The notes under the pieces: model-generated
The model's database searches: none
Seen by the model: the letters and a program-made list of their open reading frames with translations, nothing else
What the model was told of the DNA's origin: nothing
Origin: Flavobacterium sp. LC2016-12
GTDB lineage: Bacteria; Bacteroidota; Bacteroidia; Flavobacteriales; Flavobacteriaceae
Length of the DNA stretch: 64,000 bases
Direction: 5' to 3'
Assembly: GCF_015351595.1 (NCBI RefSeq)
Contig: NZ_JADKPT010000010.1
Location: 62,001 to 126,000 of the forward strand
Made by a program: the position numbers and the translations under genes
Shown: in pieces, positions 33,937-42,050 of the stretch
How the letters are laid out: every line of letters begins with the position of its first letter
Numbering within the stretch: the first letter of the stretch is position 1

Positions 33937-35055
33937 ATGAAATATTACATCATAGCTGGTGAAGCTTCCGGAGATTTACATGGTTCTAATTTAATGAAAG
34001 CATTATATGAGGAAGATCCTCAGGCCGAAATTAGATTTTGGGGAGGTGATTTGATGCAAAAAGCCGGAGGAACTTTAGTAAAACACTATCGCGAATTGGC
34101 TTTCATGGGTTTCGTTGAAGTTATTTTTAATTTGAAAACTATTTTAAGCAATATTACTTTTTGCAAAAAAGATATTTTGGAGTTCAAACCGGACGTTCTG
34201 ATATTTATTGATTACCCTGGGTTTAATATGCGTATTGCAAAATGGGCTAAAGAACTGAATTACAAAACACATTACTATATTTCACCTCAAATCTGGGCAT
34301 GGAAAGAAAATAGAATCAAAGCCATCAAACAAGATGTCGATAAAATGTTTGTGATTTTACCTTTTGAAAAAAGCTTTTATGAAGACAAACATCATTTTCC
34401 GGTAGATTTTGTTGGACATCCGTTGATTGATGCTATTCAGAATCAGCCACCTTTTGACGAAGCAGTTTTTAGAAAAGAAAATCAATTAGGAGACAAGCCT
34501 ATTATCGCACTTTTACCAGGAAGCCGCAAACAGGAAATTACCAAAATGCTTAGTGTGATGCTTAGTGTTGTTGACGACTTTAAGGATTATGAATTTGTAA
34601 TTGCTGGTGCACCAAGTCAGGAATATGAGTTTTATAAGCAATTTATTTCTAACGAAAATATCGCATTTGTTTCAAATAAAACTTATGATTTGTTACGTTC
34701 TTCCACCGCTGCATTAGTAACATCCGGAACAGCAACATTAGAAACCGCTCTTTTTAAAGTTCCAGAAGTTGTTTGTTATAAAGGAAGCAATATCTCTTAT
34801 CAAATTGCAAAACGAATTATTACGCTAAAATACATTTCTTTGGTCAATTTAATTATGGATAAGGAAGTTGTAACCGAATTAATTCAGGCTGATTGTAACA
34901 CGAAACGCATCAAAGAAGAACTTCAAAAATTACTTGAACCTCAGTATCGTGAAAAACTGCTTAAAAATTATGATATTTTAGAGCAAAAATTAGGAGGAGT
35001 TGGTGCCAGTAAAAAAACGGCTAAATTAATTGTAGCCGATTTAAAGCAACTTTAA
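33937..35055 (+). CDS. lpxB: Lipid-A-disaccharide synthase
   Basis: LpxB joins lipid X and UDP-diacylglucosamine to form the lipid A disaccharide at the cytoplasmic membrane face. The chosen ATG gives 372 residues beginning MKYYIIAGEASGDLHGSNLM, the family's N-terminal signature. The 33-residue in-frame extension upstream was rejected because it would overlap the preceding gene and a promoter box. Other landmarks are FIDYPGFNMRIAKWAKE, YYISPQIWAWKENRI and LLPGSRKQEI. It is followed after 12 bases by an NlpC/P60 gene. Confidence 0.97.
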   Translation: MKYYIIAGEASGDLHGSNLMKALYEEDPQAEIRFWGGDLMQKAGGTLVKHYRELAFMGFVEVIFNLKTILSNITFCKKDILEFKPDVLIFIDYPGFNMRIAKWAKELNYKTHYYISPQIWAWKENRIKAIKQDVDKMFVILPFEKSFYEDKHHFPVDFVGHPLIDAIQNQPPFDEAVFRKENQLGDKPIIALLPGSRKQEITKMLSVMLSVVDDFKDYEFVIAGAPSQEYEFYKQFISNENIAFVSNKTYDLLRSSTAALVTSGTATLETALFKVPEVVCYKGSNISYQIAKRIITLKYISLVNLIMDKEVVTELIQADCNTKRIKEELQKLLEPQYREKLLKNYDILEQKLGGVGASKKTAKLIVADLKQL

Positions 35056-35067
35056 ACATTTCTTATT

Positions 35068-35553
35068 TTGAAAAAAATACTCGTTTTTCTTCTACTAACC
35101 GTTGCTTTTACATCTTGTAAATCAACTTCAAATGCAGTAAGTAAAAAAGAAACCAAACGGGAAAATAGATCTATTGTCAATCATTTAATTGAAAATGCAA
35201 CTGATAATATTGGAGTCAAATACAAAGCTGGCGGAACTACTAAAAGTGGCTTTGATTGCTCCGGATTAGTGTTTACTTCCTTTGAATCTGAAAATATAAA
35301 ACTTCCCAGAAGTTCTTATGAGCAGTCTAAAATTGGAAAAGTAATCAATATTGATGATGCCAAAAAAGGCGATTTAATTTTCTTCAAAACCAATAAAAGC
35401 AGACAAATCAATCATGTCGGATTAATTACAGAAGTAAAATCTGATGAGATACAATTTGTACATTCTTCTACTTCAAAAGGTGTTATAATTTCGTCGACAA
35501 AAGAGCCATATTACAAAAATTCTTTTGCTCAGATTAACAGAGTCGTCGATTAA
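35068..35553 (+). CDS. NlpC/P60 family cell-wall peptidase, lipoprotein
   Basis: The 161-residue product starts at a TTG and has a lipoprotein signal peptide (FTSC, Cys17). The NlpC/P60 domain (about residues 45-160) has an intact Cys-His-His triad: Cys64 in GFDCSGLV, His116 in NHVGLI and His131 in FVHSSTSKG. It would cleave peptide stems of peptidoglycan in the periplasm. It sits between lpxB and the ComEC-like gene, all on the same strand. Confidence 0.93.
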   Translation: MKKILVFLLLTVAFTSCKSTSNAVSKKETKRENRSIVNHLIENATDNIGVKYKAGGTTKSGFDCSGLVFTSFESENIKLPRSSYEQSKIGKVINIDDAKKGDLIFFKTNKSRQINHVGLITEVKSDEIQFVHSSTSKGVIISSTKEPYYKNSFAQINRVVD

Positions 35554-35599
35554 TACTAAATATATTATTTTTCTTACAAATTTTTAATACTTTTATAAC

Positions 35600-37636
35600 A
35601 TGAAAGTATTAGATTTCCCATTGGCTAAAATAACTTTTAGCTTCGTTTTTGGCATTTTAGCAGCGTATTATTGGGTACCTCCAATTATAATTTCAGTATT
35701 ATCAATTTCCTTCGGTTTATTATTTTTTTCATTCTCTTATATTTTTTCAAAAAAGAATAAAAAACTGAATACACTGTTTGGATTAAGCTCTTATTACACT
35801 TCGTTTTGCATTGGCTTTATCGCATTATCAATCAATAGTGATTCTCTTCAAAAGTCAAATTACATCCATTACAAAAATGCTTTTGAAAGTCCGCATTACA
35901 TCAATCTGACTATAAAAGAAAAATTAAAAGGTAATGATTACAATGATCAATATATTGGTCTTATTAATCACATTGATAATAAATACTACTCTGGCAGAAT
36001 CATTGTAAATGTAACAAAGGACAGCATTAACAATTCTTTACTTGTTGGAAACAGTATTCGTGTAAAAACTATTTTACAACACAATAGTCTGCCAAAAAAT
36101 CCCAACCAATTTGACTATAGCAAATACCTCGATAACAAACAAATTTATGCTCAAATTTATATTTCAAAATTAAATATCGAGGTTAATAAAAAGATCAAAA
36201 AAGATATCTGGTTTTATACTTCGCGTTTGCATTCAAGGATTATTTACAATCTGGAAAAAGCAAAATTTAATAAAACCGAAATGAATGTTGCACTGGCTTT
36301 AATATTAGGCCAGAAACAAGAAATTTCATCAGATATAAAACAGGATTATCAATTTTCGGGAGTTACGCACGTACTATCTGTTTCTGGATTGCATGTTGGT
36401 TATATAATGTTACTTATTTTATTTATTCTAAAACCTATTCCGAATACTAAAAAGGGCTCACTGATAAAATTAGCTACCATTATTTTTTCATTGGCCCTAT
36501 TTGCAATTGTTTCAGGACTGTCACCACCTGTATTACGATCTGTAGTCATGTTTTCGTTTTTAGCAATAGCAAATCATTTGCACAGAAATAGCAATACTTA
36601 TCATACTTTACTAGTTTCTATTTTTTTGATATTACTTTTTGAGCCTTATTTTTTATTTGATGCAGGTTTCCAATTAAGTTACATTGCATTATTTTCTATC
36701 CTTTGGCTACAGCCATTATTAAAAAACATATGGTTACCAAAGAAGAAAATAGTCAAATATCTCTGGGAAGCTCTGACTGTTTCATTCGCAGCTCAAATTG
36801 GCACATTCCCTATTTGCCTTTACTATTTTCATCAATTTCCAGCACTATTTTTTGTTACCAATATTCTAATTCTTCCTGTCTTATCTTTTATAATGATAGT
36901 TGGTATTGTAGTTATGCTTATTTCTGTCTTTACAAACTGTCACATAATTATAATTCAAATTTTTGAAAAAAGTATTTTTATTTTAAATCAGATTATTCAT
37001 TTTGTAGCTTCCTTCGAATCATTTGTAATTAAAGACATAAGCTTTAATTCCTATCATTTAATTTCTTTTTATTTGTTTTTAATAGCAAGTATCAAATGGT
37101 TTAAAAAACCTTGTTACAACAAACTTCTTATTACACTAGTTACTATAGTTCTGGTTCAGATTTCCTTCATACAAACCAAAAAAGAAATTGAAAGCAAAAA
37201 AGAATTTATTATTTTCCATACGAAGAAAAAAACCATTATTACTGAAAGAATTGGCAGAGACATAAGCCTTTTTACAAATAATGCGTTATCAGAAAAAGAC
37301 TCAAAAAACAACGTTTTAGAAACTTATTTCGTTGCAAATTTTGGGGTTTTAAAATCCATAAAAAAAATTAAAAATGTCTTATTTTTTGATGGGAAGAAAA
37401 TTTTATTGATAGATAGCTCCGGGATTTATGAAAAGAAGAGCAAACCAGATATCCTTATGTTGATCGCATCTCCAAAAATAAATTTAGATCGTGCTTTGGA
37501 AGATTTACATCCAAAAATAGTTATAGCGGATGGCTCCAATTCTTACTCAATTCAAGAATATTGGAAAACTTCCTGCTATAAAAAAAGAGTCCCTTTTCAC
37601 TCTACAAATGAAAAGGGATTCTTTAGATTAAACTAA
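35600..37636 (+). CDS. ComEC/Rec2-family membrane protein
   Basis: ComEC forms the inner-membrane channel for single-stranded DNA in natural transformation. The 678-residue product has N-terminal helices and an OB-like region (about 85-180, DUF4131 type). The competence domain (about 225-490) opens with ALILGQKQEISSDIKQDYQFSGVTHV and includes LSVSGLHVGYIM and LSPPVLRSVVMFSFLA. The C-terminal 150 residues are short and lack the HxHxDH metallo-beta-lactamase motif of longer ComEC proteins. Its 3' end carries a hairpin that appears to serve as terminator for the convergent neighbour. Whether this strain is transformable cannot be judged from sequence. Confidence 0.9.
   Translation: MKVLDFPLAKITFSFVFGILAAYYWVPPIIISVLSISFGLLFFSFSYIFSKKNKKLNTLFGLSSYYTSFCIGFIALSINSDSLQKSNYIHYKNAFESPHYINLTIKEKLKGNDYNDQYIGLINHIDNKYYSGRIIVNVTKDSINNSLLVGNSIRVKTILQHNSLPKNPNQFDYSKYLDNKQIYAQIYISKLNIEVNKKIKKDIWFYTSRLHSRIIYNLEKAKFNKTEMNVALALILGQKQEISSDIKQDYQFSGVTHVLSVSGLHVGYIMLLILFILKPIPNTKKGSLIKLATIIFSLALFAIVSGLSPPVLRSVVMFSFLAIANHLHRNSNTYHTLLVSIFLILLFEPYFLFDAGFQLSYIALFSILWLQPLLKNIWLPKKKIVKYLWEALTVSFAAQIGTFPICLYYFHQFPALFFVTNILILPVLSFIMIVGIVVMLISVFTNCHIIIIQIFEKSIFILNQIIHFVASFESFVIKDISFNSYHLISFYLFLIASIKWFKKPCYNKLLITLVTIVLVQISFIQTKKEIESKKEFIIFHTKKKTIITERIGRDISLFTNNALSEKDSKNNVLETYFVANFGVLKSIKKIKNVLFFDGKKILLIDSSGIYEKKSKPDILMLIASPKINLDRALEDLHPKIVIADGSNSYSIQEYWKTSCYKKRVPFHSTNEKGFFRLN
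37582..37618 (-). terminator. Minus-strand terminator embedded in the comEC 3' coding end
   Basis: Arms TCCCTTTTCA (37590-37599) and TGAAAAGGGA (37609-37618). On the minus strand the stem is followed by CTC and seven Ts. It lies 35 bases beyond the stop of the thioredoxin-like gene at 37653, but inside the coding sequence of the convergent comEC-like gene. Confidence 0.75.
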
Positions 37637-37652
37637 AAAAATAATTAAAATA

Positions 37653-38105
37653 TTATTCGCTTGGATGCAAAAGTGCATTCGATTCTGCGATCCATGCTTT
37701 TGCTCCGCCTGGTTTGTAGGCATTTTTACCTAACGCACTAAAAGTAGTTTTGTTTTTGCGAATGGATGCCAGCGCAAAACAAACTTCAGGCAGTTCTTCA
37801 ACACCAAAAGCATTTTTAAGTTTTACGTTCTGCTCTCTATCACTATCAGACGCAGATGAATCAGACAAATCAAGCTTTACTAAAATGACATTATCACGTG
37901 ACCAAACGGCAAAGTCTGGAGTTTTGAAGATTTCATTTTGAAGATTTTCTGGTACACCTGAGGCAGTGAATAAAATTAACATTGGTTTTCTTTGTTCATT
38001 ACTAATAGCAATCGCATCAGTCATATTAGTTCTCCAAACTAAATTCTGCGCATGCATAAAAAATGAACCTAAAAAAAATAGTAGGATAAGTAATTTTTTG
38101 CTCAT
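37653..38105 (-). CDS. Exported thioredoxin-like protein lacking the CxxC motif
   Basis: The 150-residue product has a signal peptide ending MHAQ (about residue 20) and is clearly paralogous to the thioredoxin gene at 38329: both have KPML, then a strand, then LQNE followed by KTPxF. Where the paralogue has WCGWC, this protein reads ASGVPEN with about three residues deleted, so it has no active-site cysteine. It cannot be a thiol-disulfide oxidoreductase. It may be a binding or chaperone-like descendant, or a regulator of its sister. It ends 16 bases from comEC, convergently. Confidence 0.82.
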   Translation of the reverse strand: MSKKLLILLFFLGSFFMHAQNLVWRTNMTDAIAISNEQRKPMLILFTASGVPENLQNEIFKTPDFAVWSRDNVILVKLDLSDSSASDSDREQNVKLKNAFGVEELPEVCFALASIRKNKTTFSALGKNAYKPGGAKAWIAESNALLHPSE

Positions 38106-38271
38106 GTTATTTTGGTTTTGGTTAGATTAGCATAACGAAATTAACATAATATTTTAATTTTCCAATTTTAATTAATACAAAAAATACATTATGTGTTTTT
38201 TATATTGTAAATAAATATTAAATCGACAATTTGAAACAAAATTAAAGATGCCTTTTCTTACTAAACAAAAA

Positions 38272-38298
38272 AAATCCCTATACAATGTATAGGGATTT
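38272..38298 (-). terminator. Terminator between the two thioredoxin-like genes
   Basis: Perfect 12-bp stem AAATCCCTATAC (38272-38283) with its complement and a 3-base loop. The A-run to its left is a T-run on the minus strand. It separates transcription of the two paralogues. Confidence 0.9.
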
Positions 38299-38328
38299 CG
38301 CATACTTTTATTAAAAAATTTTTATCTA

Positions 38329-38796
38329 TTAAGATTTTTTAGGATTTACAATTCCGTTAGCAACTGCCAACCATGCTGTAGGACCACCAGCTACATAACC
38401 CGTTTGTCCGAGGCCTTTAAAATTAACTTTTCCATCTATTGCTTCTGCACTTGTAAAATAGATCGTAGGGAATCCTTGAATCCCAAAAGCTTGTTGCAAT
38501 TCGTTATTCTGATTTTTGATTTCTGGAGTCTGAGGCGTTCTTCTTGGGTAATCCAATTCAACTAAAACTACATTCTCAGCTGCCCATTTTGTAAATTCAG
38601 GCGTTTTTAAAACTTCATTTTGTAAACGAATACACCATCCGCACCAGTCGCTTCCTGTAAAAAACATCAACATTGGCTTGTGCACCTTATTACTTTCAGT
38701 AATGGCTTCTCTTACATCTGTATACCATTTTAACTCTTGCGATTGCATTGTAAACACACTAGTTAAAAAGAAAGTAATCAAAAATATCTTTTTCAT
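38329..38796 (-). CDS. Exported thioredoxin-fold protein with CGWC active site
   Basis: The 155-residue product has a signal peptide (cleavage near QSQ, about residue 20) and a thioredoxin domain with the active site WCGWC (Cys52 and Cys55) in FFTGSDWCGWC. The cis-proline strand is seen at GIQGFPTIYF. It should act on protein disulfides in the periplasm, reductive or oxidative being undecided. It is the active sister of the cysteine-less gene downstream; a terminator lies between them. Confidence 0.92.
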   Translation of the reverse strand: MKKIFLITFFLTSVFTMQSQELKWYTDVREAITESNKVHKPMLMFFTGSDWCGWCIRLQNEVLKTPEFTKWAAENVVLVELDYPRRTPQTPEIKNQNNELQQAFGIQGFPTIYFTSAEAIDGKVNFKGLGQTGYVAGGPTAWLAVANGIVNPKKS

Positions 38797-38813
38797 GCTG
38801 CTTTAATTTTCTA

Positions 38814-38821
38814 CAAATTTA
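38814..38821 (-). promoter_or_regulatory. Candidate -7 box for the CGWC thioredoxin gene
   Basis: The minus strand reads TAAATTTG, matching TAnnTTTG, 17 bases before the ATG at 38796. No convincing -33 element was seen. Confidence 0.35.
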
Positions 38822-38848
38822 AACAAAATATCTATCGATAAATGTAGT

Positions 38849-40336
38849 CTATTTTACTTCTTGCATTAATTTTTTAATTAATGGTGTTGTTACTATCAAG
38901 ACGATACCCGCAATAAGAGAATAAAGCGCTAATTGATAATACCCATCTGTATAAGCAATAAGTTTAGACATTAAAGTTGTTCCTGTATTTGCATTAGACA
39001 TTTCAGAGCCAAGCTTTCCTGCAGCTAATTGTCCAAAAGCACTAGAAAGAAACCATAATCCCATCATCATTCCAAACAAACGTTTAGGTGATAATTTAGT
39101 AATTACAGACATTCCGATTGGACCAATACACAATTCTCCAAGTGTATAAATTAAGTAACCTAAAGCAAAAACATTTAAAGAACTCAACCCTTTCGGATCA
39201 ATAAAAAATCTGGCACTGTAAAAAATAAAGAAACCAGCCGCTAATAATATAAAGGAAAGTCCAAATTTGATTACGGTATTGGGTTCAATTTTTCTTTTGT
39301 AAAGTGAAATCCACAAAATACCAACCAGAGGACTAAAAATAATAACATACAGCGAATTGATACTGTTATTAACCACGTTTGGATCAATATTAAAGAACAA
39401 CAAGTTGCTTGATAAATTATCTTTTGCAAACAATGATAAAGATCCTCCAGATTGCTCAGAAATAGCCATAAACATAAAATATCCAAAGATAAAAATGAAT
39501 GCTGCCAATAATTTGTATTGCTGTTTTCTTTCTTTAATTTGTATTAATTCGAACAAAAAATAACCAATTGCAATTACTCCAATCGTATACATGAAATAAT
39601 CTGTATAATCAGAATTAATTACCATGATATATATAAACGGAATTACGATTATCGAACCAAGATAAACTGCAATTTCGTTCATTCTTCTCTTTTTAGGAGT
39701 TTGATTTTCTAAAGGAGAATTCCCAATTGGAGCCAAATATTTTTTAGTTAAAAGAAATGTCACCACTCCAATAATCATAACTACCGCTGACGATAGAAAA
39801 CATAAACTCCAGGAATAATTCTTCCCTAAATAAATTGGAATTGCACCTCCAAGCATCCCACCAATATTGATTCCGGCGTAAAAAAGTCCGTAACCAGCAT
39901 CTCTACGTCCATCACTTTCATGATACAACTCACCAACCATTGAAGAAACATTTGGCTTAAAGAAACCCGTTCCAATGATGGATAAAGTTATTCCGTAGTA
40001 AAAGAAATCATGAGGAGAAGCTGCTATTAGCAAATTCCCCAAAATCATAATAATACCACCAAAAAGTAGTGATTTTTTAAAACCTAAAACCTTATCTGCG
40101 AATATTCCACCAATAAAAGTAAAAGCATAAACAAAAGCCTGAATAGCTCCATATTGAAGATTAGCCTTTCCTTCAAGTAAACCTAATTGATCTACCATGA
40201 AAAATGCTAAAACACCTCTCATTCCGTAGAAGCAAAAACGTTCCCACATTTCAACCAGAAATAAGTACCAAAGTTGTTTCGGATACTTACCTTCAAAATT
40301 TTGTATTTGTTCTAGAGTAATTGTATTGTTTTCCAT
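38849..40336 (-). CDS. POT-family proton-coupled peptide transporter
   Basis: The 495-residue protein is a major-facilitator peptide symporter importing di- and tripeptides. The proton-coupling ExxER motif is E29-M-W-E32-R33 in helix 1, followed by FCFYGMRGVL. The FYAGINIGG motif in helix 5 is also present. I chose the ATG at 40336; a GTG twelve bases earlier would overlap the end of the upstream transporter gene. It is the last gene of the operon with a second POT transporter and a dipeptidyl peptidase. Confidence 0.94.
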   Translation of the reverse strand: MENNTITLEQIQNFEGKYPKQLWYLFLVEMWERFCFYGMRGVLAFFMVDQLGLLEGKANLQYGAIQAFVYAFTFIGGIFADKVLGFKKSLLFGGIIMILGNLLIAASPHDFFYYGITLSIIGTGFFKPNVSSMVGELYHESDGRRDAGYGLFYAGINIGGMLGGAIPIYLGKNYSWSLCFLSSAVVMIIGVVTFLLTKKYLAPIGNSPLENQTPKKRRMNEIAVYLGSIIVIPFIYIMVINSDYTDYFMYTIGVIAIGYFLFELIQIKERKQQYKLLAAFIFIFGYFMFMAISEQSGGSLSLFAKDNLSSNLLFFNIDPNVVNNSINSLYVIIFSPLVGILWISLYKRKIEPNTVIKFGLSFILLAAGFFIFYSARFFIDPKGLSSLNVFALGYLIYTLGELCIGPIGMSVITKLSPKRLFGMMMGLWFLSSAFGQLAAGKLGSEMSNANTGTTLMSKLIAYTDGYYQLALYSLIAGIVLIVTTPLIKKLMQEVK

Positions 40337-40337
40337 A

Positions 40338-42023
40338 TTATCTAACACCGTGCATCATTTTTTTCAAGAACGGAGTCAAAGCAAATAAAATAATTGCTGC
40401 GATACCAGTAAGAACCACAAATACCATAAAAAACTCATATAAATTATGAATTTCAAATCCTGCAAAAAAGTGGTTATGAGCACTAATTTGGTGCTTATCT
40501 AATAAAGCTAACTGCTCAGGAGTTGGTGTAATTTTGTTATCTAAAACCGCTTGAAGATCGATTCCTAATTCTTTTGCTTTTGCAAATTTATCTCCAGTTG
40601 CAGGCAAGATAGACCCTAAAGTTCCACCTAAAGCATAACCAGACGCATTTGACAAAAAGAATACTCCGTATAATAATGAAGCGAAACGTTTTGGAGACAA
40701 TTTACCTACCAATGATAAACCAATTGGAGACAAACATAACTCAGCACATGTATTTAAGAAATATAATAAAATAAGCCATTTTACTAATAGCAATCCAGAA
40801 GTTCCAATATATGAAACCTGAGTTGCGATCATAAAGAAACTAATTGAAATTATCACAAGTCCCGCAGCTAATTTTACCGGAGAAATAGGCTCTCTGTCTT
40901 TAGCTCTTAGGGTATCCCACAAAATACTAAACGGCACTGCCATAATTACAACAAATAGTCCATTAAAAATCTGAACCATTGATGGAGGCATTAAAAAACC
41001 AAAGAAGTTTCTGTCTGTTTGGTTATCTGCAATAAAAGTTAACGATGAACCAGCTTGCTCAAAAGCTGCCCAGAAGAAAATAATAAAGAACGAAACGATA
41101 TAAATTACAATAATTCTGTCTCTTTCAATTTTAGTCAATGAAGTATCAGAAATAATCAATCCTGCCAATGACAATCCACTAGAATAAATCAAAGTATAAA
41201 TCAAATTCTGACCAACTACATAATGAAAAAAGAATCCTAATGCAATAAACGCAAGTCCTGCAATTGCCAAAGATTTATTCGAAAAATTAGCTTTTTGTGC
41301 CTCTCCTTCTTCAAAGTCTGAAGCCTCATTTTTAGAAGGCAAACCTCCTAATGGTCTTCCTTCAGGAGAAACCACATATTTATTCTTAAGGAAATAGAAG
41401 AGAATTGTTCCTAAAAGCATTGCTACAGAAGCTGCCATGAATCCCCATCTAAAAGCATGGATATCTCTAATTCCACCAGCATCTTTTACATCTCCCAATA
41501 AAGGACAAATCGACTGACCTAAGAAAGCCCCGATATTAATTCCCATATAAAAAATAGTAAAAGCACTGTCTAATTTTGTTTTCTCTTGTTTAGGATATAA
41601 ACTCCCTACCATACTCGAAATGTTTGGTTTGAAGAATCCGTTACCAAAAACAATAACTCCTAAGGCAGAGTACATAATAATTTTAGCTAAAGGCAAATTA
41701 TTTTCAAAAATACTTCCACTGGTAAATAACAACATTTGTCCTGTTGCCATTAATAATCCACCCAATAATATACAATTTCTATTTCCTAAAAAACGGTCTG
41801 CTACAAAACCACCCAACATTGGCGTTAAATAACAAAGTCCAAGAAAACCACCATAAATCAATGAAGCTTCTTCCTCCTTCATTAATAATGAGTTCACAAG
41901 AAATAAAGTCAATAAAGCTCGCATTCCATAAAAATTGAATCTCTCCCACATCTCCGTTCCAAACAATACCCAAAGTCCTTTTGGATGCGCAGTTTTTACT
42001 TGAGTTTCTCCCATATTATTCAT
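40338..42023 (-). CDS. POT-family proton-coupled peptide transporter, second copy
   Basis: The 561-residue transporter has the ExxER motif at E24, E27 and R28 (EMWERFNFYGMR) and FYMGINIGA in helix 5. It is longer than its neighbour because of a cytoplasmic/inter-helix loop (about residues 225-250, with SPEGRPLGGLPSKNEASDFE) and a late loop before the last helix (about 480-525). The differences suggest distinct peptide preference. The downstream transporter starts immediately after its stop and the dipeptidyl peptidase gene lies 27 bases upstream. Confidence 0.94.
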   Translation of the reverse strand: MNNMGETQVKTAHPKGLWVLFGTEMWERFNFYGMRALLTLFLVNSLLMKEEEASLIYGGFLGLCYLTPMLGGFVADRFLGNRNCILLGGLLMATGQMLLFTSGSIFENNLPLAKIIMYSALGVIVFGNGFFKPNISSMVGSLYPKQEKTKLDSAFTIFYMGINIGAFLGQSICPLLGDVKDAGGIRDIHAFRWGFMAASVAMLLGTILFYFLKNKYVVSPEGRPLGGLPSKNEASDFEEGEAQKANFSNKSLAIAGLAFIALGFFFHYVVGQNLIYTLIYSSGLSLAGLIISDTSLTKIERDRIIVIYIVSFFIIFFWAAFEQAGSSLTFIADNQTDRNFFGFLMPPSMVQIFNGLFVVIMAVPFSILWDTLRAKDREPISPVKLAAGLVIISISFFMIATQVSYIGTSGLLLVKWLILLYFLNTCAELCLSPIGLSLVGKLSPKRFASLLYGVFFLSNASGYALGGTLGSILPATGDKFAKAKELGIDLQAVLDNKITPTPEQLALLDKHQISAHNHFFAGFEIHNLYEFFMVFVVLTGIAAIILFALTPFLKKMMHGVR

Positions 42024-42050
42024 TATTGTTTTAAGGTTAATAAAGTTATA

